A DNA stretch of 64,000 nt from Didymella arachidicola (lineage: Eukaryota > Ascomycota > Dothideomycetes > Pleosporales > Didymellaceae): NCBI GenBank assembly GCA_016630955.3, contig CM049986.1:806001-870000 (forward strand), written 5' to 3'. Every line of letters starts with the position of its first letter. The first letter of the stretch is position 1. The notes under the pieces were generated by a model. That model was not told where the DNA came from and did not search any database. It saw nothing but the letters and a program-made list of their open reading frames with translations. Shown in pieces: positions 53,597-63,886 of this stretch. The translations under genes were made by a program, and so were the position numbers.

Positions 53597-55456
53597 TCAC
53601 CGCCACAGCACAACGCCATCCAACGGCAAACCCTTAAAACACGCCTCATACTCCCACTCCATTGACGCATCAACCTTCCTGAAATCAAAGTCACGAAGCA
53701 GTGTAGCCTTAGCCATGCAAATCTGCAAGCTGCGCGACATTCCGCCCCTGACACGAGTTATAACCTGCGCCAAGCTACATACAATCAGTCCTCGAACACA
53801 TTCGTGAGATACAAAAGCTGCTGGGCTTACCGCAACGAAATACTTCTCAATGTGTCGCACCAGGACGGAGCCAGCGATGGGGGGTATATGGGCACGTATG
53901 CGTCTTCGCCGAAAGTTCGCGGCTGTAATGTATGACGCGTGGGTTGATGTTGAGCTTTGTCTACGTGGTGGCAGGTCAGGTGTTGTGGTTTCGATTGGGA
54001 TGGGCTGGTCTTACGCCGGTGGTGGGCACGACGCGTGCGAGACCAAAGGTCACGGGTGGGAATATGCGCCACGATTCTTTGAGGTATCGAGGTTAGTGGC
54101 TGTGGATAGGTCTACAGTTGAGCAACGATGTTCGTGAGTCTGGTTCAATATCGATGGGGCGAGATGGGTAGCCAGCAGGAGGTATTTTGTGTTGCAAGAC
54201 GCATGTGGACAATACGTGACTGCCTCACTTGTTTTTGAGAAACAGCTCACTGAAGCTAACATTTCAGCCTACCTTATGTCGTGGCTCGTAGCTCGCAGCA
54301 ACTACTCCACCAAGGCATCTAAACGGCCTATATCGGAACGCAAATCCATTCTCACAGGCTTGGAGGAAAGGAAACTTATCCGCATCCGCATACTTTACAC
54401 CATCACCACCCATCCTCACCTCCTTAACCTCCCTCTTCTTAACCGCAAGATACTCCGGAAAGCGAATCAAGTAGTAGACAAACGACTACAAACTCGCACT
54501 GCCAGTATCAGACGCAGCACCAACCGTCATATCAACACAGCCATGCACCCACCTCCTTCCCAGATAACTTCTCAGGACAGCGCTCGTGCTGCCTCACCCA
54601 AAGCGCCAGGATATCCTCGGACACGCGCGTTCTTCTTACAAGCCTCAAGAGCTCTGACGTCGTACCGAGGATGTGCTGCATGGCATCAAATCCCAGTCCT
54701 TGACCAGCGGGTTTCCAACAGTGAATCGATGTAGTTTTTTGTTTGTTTGGAGAAGCCAGCCATGTGACATACGGCGAGGAGTCTGGACTTGGCAATGGAG
54801 CCCGGCTGCCGAGGGGTTTGCCTGCGTCGGAGAAGTCGCAACGCTGCGAGAAGACGACTTCTCCGATGATGTCGAAGGCCATGCATGTAGTTGAAACACT
54901 CGTCGAGATGGACAAGCTGCAAGGCCGGACAACTGCTTTCTTGGGAAGGCGTGCAGTCGTCGATGTAAGGCTCAGATTCGATGACGTGCGAGAGCGCGGC
55001 GAGGTTTTTAGTCCTTTGAATTTGCTCTTGGATCTGTAGCGGACATGGTAGCGTATGTTAGGTAACGATGATGTTGTACGATTCAGTCTGCAGCATGTCA
55101 ATCAGCGACTTCACGTCAAGACTCTGCAGAGCTCCGGACCTTGGGCAAAAGATCTGCCTGATTGCTTCTGGGTGTTGATCTCGTCTTGGCTGATGCGAAC
55201 AAAAGGTTCTGTACTTATCAGCTAGACAGCCTTGCGCAGCGGGTATAGCACACATACCATGCTTTTCGTGCAACGCGATGCAACACTGGTCAATGTCACT
55301 TTTGATTGGGCGCCAGAGATGCCACACTCTAGCGAGAGAGGCAAGGAGGGGGCCTGGGATGTCGACTATGCTGGTGAGATGGCGGCGTTGCGCTGCCCAA
55401 CCCAGCACAACGATGAGAGCTACGGCTCCAAAAACGTACTGCATGCCTCCAGACAT
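53597..55456 (-). pseudogene. Decayed cytochrome P450
   Basis: Minus-strand remains follow P450 order. The membrane anchor and hinge are MQYVFGAVALIVVLGWAA and DIPGPLLASLARVWHLW (55444-55290), with HEKHG then an intron-like GTATGT...AG. Next come VRISQDEIN and, in another frame, PEAIRQIF; CMAFDIIGEVVFSQRCDF near 54860; a K-helix region KFPFLQAC near 54360; and the heme loop LGAGYNSCQGRN with its Cys (53742-53774), preceded by KYFVA and a 56-bp intron. The tail TLLRDFDFRKVDASMEWEYE is out of frame with the heme loop. At least three frame changes and internal stops make expression of a working enzyme unlikely. The C-terminus resembles fungal pisatin-demethylase-like or trichothecene-type CYP families; the exact family cannot be fixed. 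Confidence 0.68.
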
Positions 55457-55633
55457 GGATAGACTGAGTCGGTTAAGATGACTGAACAATTCGAACCACG
55501 CGAAGACGTTATCAGCCGAGACAAGGATGTATTGCCTGTACTGGACAGATGCTGCGATACTCACTATTCAGCATGAGGTCGATAGATCTGCGAACCGAAA
55601 CTGTGTATTCGACTATAGGATATTTCCTCCCCC

Positions 55634-56494
55634 TCAGATGCAGCTCCCCGTGATGCTCGCAGTGCTGTTCTTCACATAGCCATTCAGGAAACCGCCGCCC
55701 GCGCACTGCAGACCCTTAACAAACGACTTTGCAACAACATCAGCGCCGATGGGAAGAGTGTGGGTGTGATCGCCCGCAACGAAGTACGCATCGGTCGTCG
55801 CCTTGCCCAGCGCCTGCCAGGCAGCGGCAGCGTATGCACCGTGGTCAACGTAGAAAGCGTTGGAGCCGAGAGTAGAAGCCACGCTCTTGCTGTAGTCGAC
55901 AAAGCGGCTACCGCTGTAGGTGAAGGTACCGGATTCCCAGGGGTTGTTGGGCGTCGGGCTGCTGATGATGACTTTGGCGCCCTTTGCGATGATGGCCTTG
56001 CCGGCCTGGATCAGGTAGAATGGGTATGTGTAGACAGTCGTAGCTACGCCGTTGTAGGTTGACTGACAGGTCTCGGTGCCCTTGCCTGAGCATACAGAAC
56101 GTCCGTTGTCAGTAGGAGTCAGGGATCCGCCGTCGTTGTGGCCGAATTCGATGACGACGATGTCGTTGGCCTTGACGGTGTTGACAATGTCGGTGAAGCG
56201 GCCTTCAACGGTGTAGGAGCGGGAGCTGCGGCCGCCGATAGCCTTGTTGACGACAGTCGTAGTCAGCGAGTACGGGAGGTAAGCTCCCCAGCCTGTCCTT
56301 TTTCAGAAGCTATTGTAGTCCAGCATTCATCAAGACTTACCCTGGAGGGTGCCGGCACCTCCCTTGGCTGTTGCCATGGTCGAGTCTCCAGCGAGGTAGA
56401 CAGTTGGTGCACGCTTCTCAATGCTACCACTGGGTGCAGCCGAGGCGATGGACGCCAGGGCCAGCAACGAAAGAACAGATGATGAGCCCAACAT
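55634..56494 (-). CDS. Rhamnogalacturonan acetylesterase (SGNH, CE12)
   Basis: Exons 56494-56341 and 56292-55634, intron 48 bp; 270 residues. Signal peptide MLGSSSVLSLLALASIASA, then a dibasic KR. SGNH blocks: YLAGDSTMA with the catalytic Ser, NKAIGGRSSRSYTVEGR with the oxyanion Gly, VIEFGHNDGG with the oxyanion Asn, and DHTHTLPIGA with the catalytic Asp/His pair. This is the fungal CE12 pattern. The enzyme removes acetyl groups from rhamnogalacturonan I outside the cell, helping pectin breakdown together with arabinan-acting enzymes such as the GH43-like protein at 23.9 kb. Confidence 0.92.
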
Positions 56495-57552
56495 TATGTA
56501 GACAGTCTAGTGGAGTCGTGTGAATGAGAAGTGGTTCTAGGGCTATAAGAGGAGTACAGGGAGATAAATGTCGCCTTTTAATAACCAAGCTTGCCCTTCA
56601 TCACCTCGTATGGACGAAAGGAAAGCTTGGGCGACTGCATAGATCTTCCGCGAAGTACAACGCAGCGACGATCATTGTGACACCCACCAAATCCTCGAAG
56701 TGAATTGCGTACGGGGAAACGCCGAACTGGGAGGCACGTTAATATCAGCAAAGTCGCCCATCCGCAGTAGCTTCGTGAGGTTGATTGACTTGGCACGAAT
56801 CCCGGGGTATTGGAAGCCGAACAAGGTACAGTTGCCGGCATGCCAAGGCTAAAGAGCTTCCCAAAACAGTTTCGCTCCAGCGTGTGCTTCCGGGGCCTGG
56901 TCATGGGGTATGTGGTGAGGTCCTGCAATGTCGACGGGCAGATGACGAACTCTGGGCGTCGCTTTGCAACCGGCGGAGCATTCTGGACCGAGGGGGTGCC
57001 AAGCTTCCCCAGACGCCACCAATTTCCCACCACCCATGCACCGCCTCTCCGGTGCTCTTGAAACAAACTCCTTGGGCCCCCGAATCTCGTGATGCTGCGC
57101 ACTTTCCCTCAAGGTCTCGCCGAGCCTCACAGATTGAGTGACTGTCGTTTTTAAATAGGGAGATGCCCCGGAGATGCGCCGAGTCCGGCGACTGGTGGGA
57201 GGAGTATGTGTATCATGAATATGTATATGGTCCTGAGGAGCTATCTGAGCTATGGAGGGAGGTACACATGTACTCCGCATGCACTAGTGCAAGCACGTGA
57301 CAACTGGCAAGCGCTGAATAATGAGTGCGTCCAACGCAGGAGCAGCCTATAGCAACAACCATCTCTGACAGAGGCTCGTATCGATTGCAAGATGAGTAAC
57401 GTGACAAAAGACCACTGTGGTACAGCCGACGATGATGAAGAATATGTGCACGACGCTGAGGTGTCAGACAGACACTATCCTTGACCATGTACATTTAAAC
57501 GGAAGCGCTATGATGCAGTCCACCTTTTCCTTTTCACACCGAGAAACGTACT
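56495..57552. other. Intergenic
   Basis: About 1 kb between the acetylesterase start and the galactokinase stop; no supported gene. Confidence 0.5.
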
Positions 57553-59211
57553 CTACGCAACAGAACCACCCGTGACCTTGAAGAGGATACTTCCGCTGCC
57601 AGGCTTGCTGACAACAACGGCCTGTGCGAGCTTCTCCTCTGTGATGTCCGGGAACTTCTTCCGGTAATACTTGTCCTCCCACGCCTTCTTGACCGCGTCC
57701 ACCTTGTCCTTCGGCACGAGATGCACACTGCAACCACCCCAGCCTGCACCTGTGAGCCTGCTCCCGGTAGCGCCCGCTGCACGTGCCAGCTGGCACAGCT
57801 CGTCGAGCTCGGGGCAGCTACAGTCGTAGATGTCGCGGCAGGAGTCTTGTGTGGTGTTCATCAGGTCGCCGAGAGATTGGAGGTAGGTTTTGTCTGTTGA
57901 GGGCGGTTTGGAGAGGAGCGAGCGGAACTTGATGACGCGTAAGGCTTCGGTGAAGACGTGCAGGGCGCGCTGGCGGAGCATGAATTTCTCTGCGCGCACG
58001 GGGAATTTGGACATGTAGCGCTGGTTCAGATCCTCTTCCGATCCGCCGAGCAGGGCACAGATTTCTGATCTTGTGTATCCGTCTTCTTGTGTTAGGTAGT
58101 CTTCAGTGTGCTGCACGAGCTTGTGCAGCTGTGTCTCGAAGTCGGCGACTGAGGTTTTGGTGTTGTCGGCCACGCCTTCCTTTTCCTCAAAGTAAGTGTC
58201 GTGGAAGCCACGCAAGCTGACACCGAGTGGTGACGAGTCCTTGGGCAGCTCCTTCAAGCCGAAGGCCTTGGCCAGGAAGGCAGCGGCGAGTGTGCATTCG
58301 ACGACGCGCAGGTTGTAGCACACGGGCGCTGTGACGTGCTTGTCGGCTGCGACGAAGCTCTGGGCGGTAACGAATGTCAGCTCAGGGTCTGTTGTGGGGA
58401 ACTGGATGTTGGTGTAGTCCAGGCTGGGCTTGAACGACACGTAGAGTGCGGACCCGGAGAGAGAGAAGACTGAAGCAGCCTGATCCATACTGTGGTCATG
58501 TTAGCGGGAATTCTCCAGGCAAAAGACGTGAAAGAGGACCAACTTACCCGCCCGAGTTGACACCAACCGCGCGCTCAGACACAATGGCAAGCTCACAAAG
58601 CTCCTTCTTGTCAACCTTGTCCTCGCCATTTGCAGCGAGTACAGCCAGCGCACTGGTGCAGACAACGGATGCTGAACTAGAAAGACCGCCACCGCTAGGA
58701 ACCGTGCCGTCGCAGACAATGTCCATGCCGACAGACTGGAAGTTTCCGCGCTTCTTCTGCAGAAGCTCTGATACGCCCTTCAGGCCAGACTTGAAGTAGT
58801 TGGTCCACTCGTGCTCAGTGGAGTCGATGGGGATTTCGCCCTCGGGAATGTCAAACTCTCGTGTGGGGAATTTGTCCGAGTTGAGGTTGGCGATCCGTAC
58901 CCGGGGCTTCTCGTCTGACGGACGGATGGCTACGGCCATGATGAAGTCGGCGGTGATGGCCATGGGGAGGACTTCGTACAGAGAGTAGTCAATGTGCTAT
59001 TACTTGTGAGTTGTCGTGTCTTGTAAGTAAAGGGGGGCTATGTTACCTCGCCAATGATGTTCACGCGCCCCGGACTGCGTGCAACAAACTCGGCCTGCCT
59101 GCCATGGACCTCGTTGAACCTGGCCAGGAGCTTCTCCCATCGCTTGGTCTCGACAGGAACCGCGTCTTCTGGGTAGATGTCGCGCAGCGACGTGGCTGTT
59201 GGGACTGACAT
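57553..59211 (-). CDS. GAL1: Galactokinase
   Basis: Exons 59211-59047, 58996-58548 and 58489-57553, introns 50 and 58 bp; 516 residues starting MSVPTATSLRDIYPED. GHMP motifs are intact: motif 1 GRVNIIGEHIDYS (spanning intron 1), motif 2 VPSGGGLSSSASVVC, the GVNSGGMDQ loop (spanning intron 2), and motif 3 TGAGWGGCSVHLVP. It phosphorylates galactose at C1 using ATP, the first committed step of the Leloir pathway, in the cytosol. Length matches fungal GAL1 proteins (about 510-530). It diverges from nothing close; DUO1 lies upstream on the same strand. Confidence 0.96.
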
Positions 59212-59540
59212 GGTGTGGAGGGAGAGGATGTGAGCTCCAGGACTGGCGACACAGCCAGAAAATAAACAAGAAGCAAGAGAATCAGCTGCGACGGAAAAGT
59301 CAGGTTATTATGGCCTGCGAGGTCGCGCGAGCGCGGGGATGCTTGCTTGCTCGAGAGCGCACCCCGCCGGCGGGTTCCTAACCACGTTGGGTATCGTTTC
59401 CCTGCCGTTGCTGCAGGTACGCTCCCATGTTCTGTTTGCAATACACGGACGGGTGCGAGGAACGAGGAGGGCTGACATGTCGCATTGGGTATCTCTGTTG
59501 TATCTGACGGCGCATGGTCCAGCACGGTCCAGCATGGCGC

Positions 59541-60191
59541 TCACTCGGTCCCTCGCCCTCGACCCCGAGCGCGCAGGCCTCGCCCAATGCCGCTGCCAGT
59601 GCGGCCTCTCGTCGAGTCGCTGCGGCTGACGCCCCGGCCGGTCTGTCCGCCAACTCCCACGTAGCCGCTCGACGCTGTGGATGTTGAGGTGCCGCGTGGT
59701 CGCGTGCCTCTGCCTCTTCCTCTTGTCGCTGGCTTGGGCGGGCCAGCCTCGGCTTTCCGGCGCTCGTCCTCTGCCTTCCGCGCTGCGGCCTCCCTTCGTG
59801 CCTGCTCGTCTGCGGCGCGACGCTCGACAGCCTGCTTCCTGTGGGTCTCCTCTTCTTCGATGTCGACCAGGTCCTGGGTGGCGCCCTGCCATTGCGGGTT
59901 CAGGATGAGGCGCTGGTTGTGCTCGGTCTGCGAGAGGATGCGGGTCCAGGTCTGCAGCAGCGTGGAGGCGTTCTGGACGGTCTTGGAGACGGTCTGCGGG
60001 AGTCAGTAGGGCGGACGCAGGGTGGTAATGTGGGTACTTGCGCCCATGTTGTCTTTGGCCTTTTGCAGGCTCTCGACGACGCCCTCGATGACCTTGTTGA
60101 CGTTGCGCACGCTCTCGAGCTCGCGGCGCAGTGCAGCTTCGCGCGCCTCTTCGGCGGTGTAGTGCGACTCCTTTGCGCGCGTCTTGGCTGC

Positions 60192-60224
<33 letters not shown>

Positions 60225-60335
60225 ACCCTCGCCGGCGTCGGCCTCTGCGTGCTGCGCTCTCTGCTTGTTCTTGCGGGCAGCGGGCGTGTCAAAGAGGGCA
60301 TCCGTGTCCGAGTCGGACAGGGCGAGGTCGTCCAT
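59541..60335 (-). CDS. DUO1: DASH complex subunit Duo1
   Basis: Exons 60335-60042 and 59993-59541; 248 residues. The start MDDLALSDSDTDALFDTP is the conserved acidic Duo1 N-terminus. The core reads LRRELESVRNVNKVIEGVVE then, across the splice, DNMGTVSKTVQNASTLLQTW and ILSQTEHNQRLILNPQWQG, all typical of Duo1. The C-terminus is charged helix followed by an Arg/Gly-rich tail. Joining the frame requires the intron 60041-59994 to use a GC donor (GCAAGT), with CTGAC branch and CGCAG acceptor; the nearby GT does not keep frame. A run of 13 alanines encoded by GCA repeats lies near residues 34-46. Duo1 belongs to the microtubule-coupling ring at the kinetochore. Confidence 0.9.
60190..60224. repeat. 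Trinucleotide (CTG/CAG) microsatellite in DUO1
   Basis: An uninterrupted run of about eleven GCT units, encoding polyalanine in the Duo1 N-terminal region. Confidence 0.9.
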
Positions 60336-60861
60336 GGCGGGCGGCTGCACCGTGTTGCGTGGATGGAGGCTGTTTCGGCAATCCAATGTCCTGGCTGCAC
60401 GTGTTTTCGTTGTTCGTTGTCGTGTTTGACGCGTTTGGCTGTCGGCGGGCGGGCGGACGGGGGTCCAAGCCAGTGCATGCCAGGGTGCTGTTGACAGCTG
60501 CTGGGCCCGAGCACTCTGCCAGCCCAGCCATCCCGAACCGCGAGCCGCGAACCACCAGCCTCCTCGCTGCTCAGAGCCTCAGAGCCTCAGCGCCTCAGAC
60601 TTCAGTGCCGCCATCCGCACCATCGCGACCCAGCCCATACCAGCGCGGCCCCATCTGCTCCGCTCCATCACCTATCTCTATCAATACCGCACTCTGCCCG
60701 GCTCTGTCCAGTGCAGCCAGCGACCAGCCTTGCCTTGTCTTGTTTTGATTTTGGACGACGTGCAACCGCCCACACCGCGACGACACACGGCGCTGCAACG
60801 CCCACAACACCTCGGCACCACGGCACCGCTCACCGCCGCCTTCACTTCACTTCACTCCGCA
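60336..60861. promoter_or_regulatory. Shared promoter region of DUO1 and the divergent gene
   Basis: A 526-bp GC-rich space between two start codons. It contains short tandem repeats: three GAGCCTCA-type units at about 60570-60598 and (TTCAC)n at about 60839-60855, just before the + start codon. Bidirectional use is inferred from geometry. Confidence 0.5.
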
Positions 60862-62175
60862 ATGGACCGCACGCCGTCGCCCTCCCGACGCGTGCACACG
60901 CCGCCCGCGCCGCTTCACGGTGACGATTGGGAGCCCTTCTCGCCGCGCCGCTCCACCCGCGTCGCTGCCAAACGCCGTCTTCACCTCGAGCAAACGGACC
61001 CAGCCCACGCTCCCCGCACCAGGCGCGACGTTACTCCCCCCGGCTCCTCGCGCAAGCCCATCGCGCGCACCTCCCTCTCCACACTGTCACCACCCGCCTC
61101 GCCCGCAACCTCGCCCAAACGCACGCCGCACTCGACGCGTCGCCCACTCTTCCGCGCACCAGACGCACTCGACTCCGACTCCGACCACCCTCGAGCCACC
61201 TCAGGGAGCCGCTTCCTCGCATCAATGGCCCCCGGCATGCTTCCCACTCCGGCCAAGACGCCCCGCAAGCGCGTCTTGCACTCGGAGACGATCAAGTCCA
61301 CCGCCCGCCTCCTGTTTCAACCTCGCCCAGCCACCATCGAGGAGGTGACCCCGCGCAAGGCCAAGAAGTTCTCCAAGAACATCTACTCTCTCAACAGCTT
61401 CGAAGACGACGGCGAGCCGTCCAAGATTGAAATCTACACCGACTCCAAGGAGCGCATCCCCACCGCTGACGAGGACGACGATGAGGAGAATCCATTCGTC
61501 ATCAAGAAGGGCAAGGGAAAAGCAAAGCCAAAGGCAACCCCGCAGCGCAAGAAGACGGCAAAGGCCGAGGAATTGGACGAGGCAGTGAACCGCGACGAGG
61601 GCATGATTTTCCTATTCCGGGGAAGGAAGGTGTTCCGCAAGTTCCACGACGACAACCCGTCAGATGCCCCCACCGAAGAAGCCGAGGAAGCGTCTGCAGA
61701 CGACCTTCAACTGTTGCGCGCAGCTGGTCCTGAAGCGCGTCGTCCGCTGACACGTTCGTCCATCAAGCCCAAGCTGCTCTTCCAGGAGGAGATCCGGCAA
61801 AGGAAGCTCGAGAACGGCGACTTTACAGAAGACGAGGAAGAGGCAATCACCGACATCGAAACGCCCGTCGCGACTCCCAGCCGTGGCAAGGGCAAGATGA
61901 TCATGTCCATCGCCGACTCGCTGCAAGAAGCTACCCCACCGCCCACCGTGCGCAAGTTGAAGCGAGGTACGTTCGCGTTTGATTTAATAACTCCACTCCC
62001 GACTAACGAATTTGCAGAAATCTCCTTTGACGGCTGGTCTCGCGTCAAATCTGCACACAGCTCCGGCGGCTCTGCGCGCGGCGCCAAGCGCAGCGGCTCT
62101 CCGCTCGTGCGCGGCGTGGACAAGAAGTCTCGCAGCGAGCACTCCACATCCTCCATGTCCCTCGACGGCATCTAG
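60862..62175 (+). CDS. Disordered, probably nuclear protein of unknown function
   Basis: Exons 60862-61966 and 62018-62175; 420 residues. It starts MDRTPSPSRRVHTPP. The N-terminal 150 residues are Pro/Arg/Ser/Thr rich with many SP/TP sites. Conserved-looking blocks are GMLPTPAKTPRKRVLHS, RPATIEEVTPRKAKKFSKN, then an acidic run DEDDDEENPF and a basic GKGKAKPKATPQRKK stretch; later EGMIFLFRGRKVFRKF and ISFDGWSRVKSA. The LPTPAKTPRK pattern with CDK-type sites recalls fungal cell-cycle transcription regulators (Whi5/Nrm1-like), but I cannot assign it. The intron (51 bp, GTACGT...TTGCAG, CTAAC branch) has no stop and is a multiple of three, so retention would add 17 residues. Confidence 0.72.
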   Translation: MDRTPSPSRRVHTPPAPLHGDDWEPFSPRRSTRVAAKRRLHLEQTDPAHAPRTRRDVTPPGSSRKPIARTSLSTLSPPASPATSPKRTPHSTRRPLFRAPDALDSDSDHPRATSGSRFLASMAPGMLPTPAKTPRKRVLHSETIKSTARLLFQPRPATIEEVTPRKAKKFSKNIYSLNSFEDDGEPSKIEIYTDSKERIPTADEDDDEENPFVIKKGKGKAKPKATPQRKKTAKAEELDEAVNRDEGMIFLFRGRKVFRKFHDDNPSDAPTEEAEEASADDLQLLRAAGPEARRPLTRSSIKPKLLFQEEIRQRKLENGDFTEDEEEAITDIETPVATPSRGKGKMIMSIADSLQEATPPPTVRKLKRGTFAFDLITPLPTNEFAEISFDGWSRVKSAHSSGGSARGAKRSGSPLVRGVDKKSRSEHSTSSMSLDGI

Positions 62176-62536
62176 CTGCTTGATCCGTTCTTGATTTTTT
62201 GCATCGAGCGTTGGGTAGCTCCATCATATACGACACCCGCCCTAGCGGTTAGGCGTATATGTACTACCGCGCTCGCACCTTGGTTTCTCACCGGCGTTTC
62301 GGGACTTGGACTTAGCGACTCACTCGGGATACCCAGCATTTATGCGCTTTGTAGGTGGGGCTTGTCCTGCTGGAGAGGGGAGGGGATGGCATTGCGTGTG
62401 CAATTTTAGCTGGGAGAATAAATTCAATGAGATTAACATGAATCATCGTTTGAATCCATTGCAGCTATTTACTCAATTGCTGTGATCCGACACTCTCCGC
62501 GGTTCCCCAACTAATCCAATCCACAATCATCACCCC

Positions 62537-63811
62537 TCACCCCTCCTTCCCCCTCACCCCAAAAAAATCACTCATCTTCCTCATCCCCCTCGTATCCACC
62601 TTCCTCAGCCTCTTCACCCCCAGACTCTCATTCCTCTTTTTTACATTTTCCTCGTCCCTCTTCCGCTTCTTCTCCTCCCGCTCCGCCAACTTCTCCTCGT
62701 CAATCTCAACCGCGCGCTTGCGGCTGATGTTGTCGCTGATGCTGCGGAGGGACGCCGCGGAGGCTTTGAGAGAAGCGAGGGTCGTGAGGTGGGTGGTTAG
62801 GGGGGTGAAGTCGGGGGTTGGGAGGGTGGAGGAGGAGGAGGAGAGGAGGGTTGTGAGATGTGTGGCTAGTTGGGGAGGGAGGTAGGATGTAGTGAGGTAG
62901 GTTAGTGCTGTGCGGAGGCGGAGGAGGTGGGGGATGTTGTCTGGTGTGTGGAAGGTGGGTTTCGAGGGCGAGTTTGCTTCGTCTGGGGTCGTGAGGTCTG
63001 TTGCCGGGCTCTCCGGTGTCGTCTGGCTGGTGGTGGTGGATACACTCGAGTCCTCCCGCTGGATGCTCATGATGGGTACTGAGAGCGCCGTCTTGACAAA
63101 CTTTTCTTCCATGCTGGGCGGGAGCCCGTGAGCGATCATGTGCTCTGCTTTCTTCATCAAAACCGCGAGGAGCTTGCTGTGCGATAGCCTGTACATGGTC
63201 TCGTCGCCAGCGTCGACTGTGTCGCAGAGCATCCGCATCTTCTTCTCCACCATGCCCCTGAGGGATGGGTGTTGCGCGAGCAGTGCCTTCCAGTGCGGTG
63301 ACGAAGCGCCCAGTTTATCCGTGTAGTCGTCGAGCTCGAGGAAGAGTTGTTTCTCCTCTTTTGCAGAGCTTGGTGCAAGCGCGGGTAGCAGCAGGAAGAG
63401 CAGGTCAATCGGTGTTGCGAGGAATAGACTGGCGTCTTTGGCGACAAAACCGCTTCCCAGCCCGGCCTCTGCGTCGGCTTCTCCCTCTTTGCTCTCTGTA
63501 GCTTGGTTTTGTGTGCTGCCTTGTGTGCTGCGAGCGTCTTGACGCGTGATCAGCCAGCTCCTGCATGCTTTCCTTGGCGCGGCAATGCGCGTGAACTCGT
63601 AGAAGCCTTTCGACGGGCAGAAGTAGTAGCGTGATGGTGTTTCGGTGGCAGGATTGTCGAGGGTGACTATGCGGGCATCGCTCGATGTGTCTCTGGGGAG
63701 GACGAAGAGCTTTGGCGGGTTCGACGTGGCTTCTGGCAGTGGTTTCGTCGAGGACGGTGTTGGCTCTGGCGTGGGTTCCTTTGGCGCGGGTTTGGCGCGG
63801 GTTCTTGCCAT
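62537..63811 (-). CDS. Ribonuclease H2 subunit B
   Basis: Intronless, 424 residues from the ATG at 63811 (MARTRAKPAPKEP). The family core is SRYYFCPSKGFYEFTRIAAP, then GFVAKDASLFLATPIDLLFL, which is diagnostic of RNase H2B. A middle Ser/Thr/Pro-rich linker is followed by a helical basic segment (EEKLAEREEKKRKRDEEN) and a C-terminal KMSDFFGVRGKEG, a PCNA-interacting (PIP) motif placed as in other RNase H2B proteins. The subunit supports the RNase H2 complex that removes ribonucleotides and R-loops from DNA. An in-frame upstream extension (to 63946) is made of a minisatellite and is probably leader, not protein. Confidence 0.88.
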   Translation of the reverse strand: MARTRAKPAPKEPTPEPTPSSTKPLPEATSNPPKLFVLPRDTSSDARIVTLDNPATETPSRYYFCPSKGFYEFTRIAAPRKACRSWLITRQDARSTQGSTQNQATESKEGEADAEAGLGSGFVAKDASLFLATPIDLLFLLLPALAPSSAKEEKQLFLELDDYTDKLGASSPHWKALLAQHPSLRGMVEKKMRMLCDTVDAGDETMYRLSHSKLLAVLMKKAEHMIAHGLPPSMEEKFVKTALSVPIMSIQREDSSVSTTTSQTTPESPATDLTTPDEANSPSKPTFHTPDNIPHLLRLRTALTYLTTSYLPPQLATHLTTLLSSSSSTLPTPDFTPLTTHLTTLASLKASAASLRSISDNISRKRAVEIDEEKLAEREEKKRKRDEENVKKRNESLGVKRLRKVDTRGMRKMSDFFGVRGKEG

Positions 63812-63812
63812 G

Positions 63813-63886
63813 TCTGCTGGCAATATCTGTTTCTGCTGGCGATATCTGTTTCTGCTGGCGATATCGGTGTCTGCTGGAGATATTCG
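63813..63886 (+). repeat. Minisatellite upstream of RNase H2B, about 4 x 20 bp
   Basis: Near-identical units TGCTGGCRATATCTGTTTC run head to tail just before the start codon; the last two units carry point changes. It lies in the presumed 5' leader/promoter of the minus-strand gene. Confidence 0.8.

Noticed and set aside
59308..59892. Long Arg/Gly-rich open frame on the minus strand
   Set aside because: It is the shifted frame of DUO1 exon 2; the Duo1 frame has family motifs, this one has none.
60920..61430. Overlapping Pro/Arg/Ser-rich frames on the + strand
   Set aside because: Alternative frames of the GC-rich exon of the disordered gene starting at 60862.
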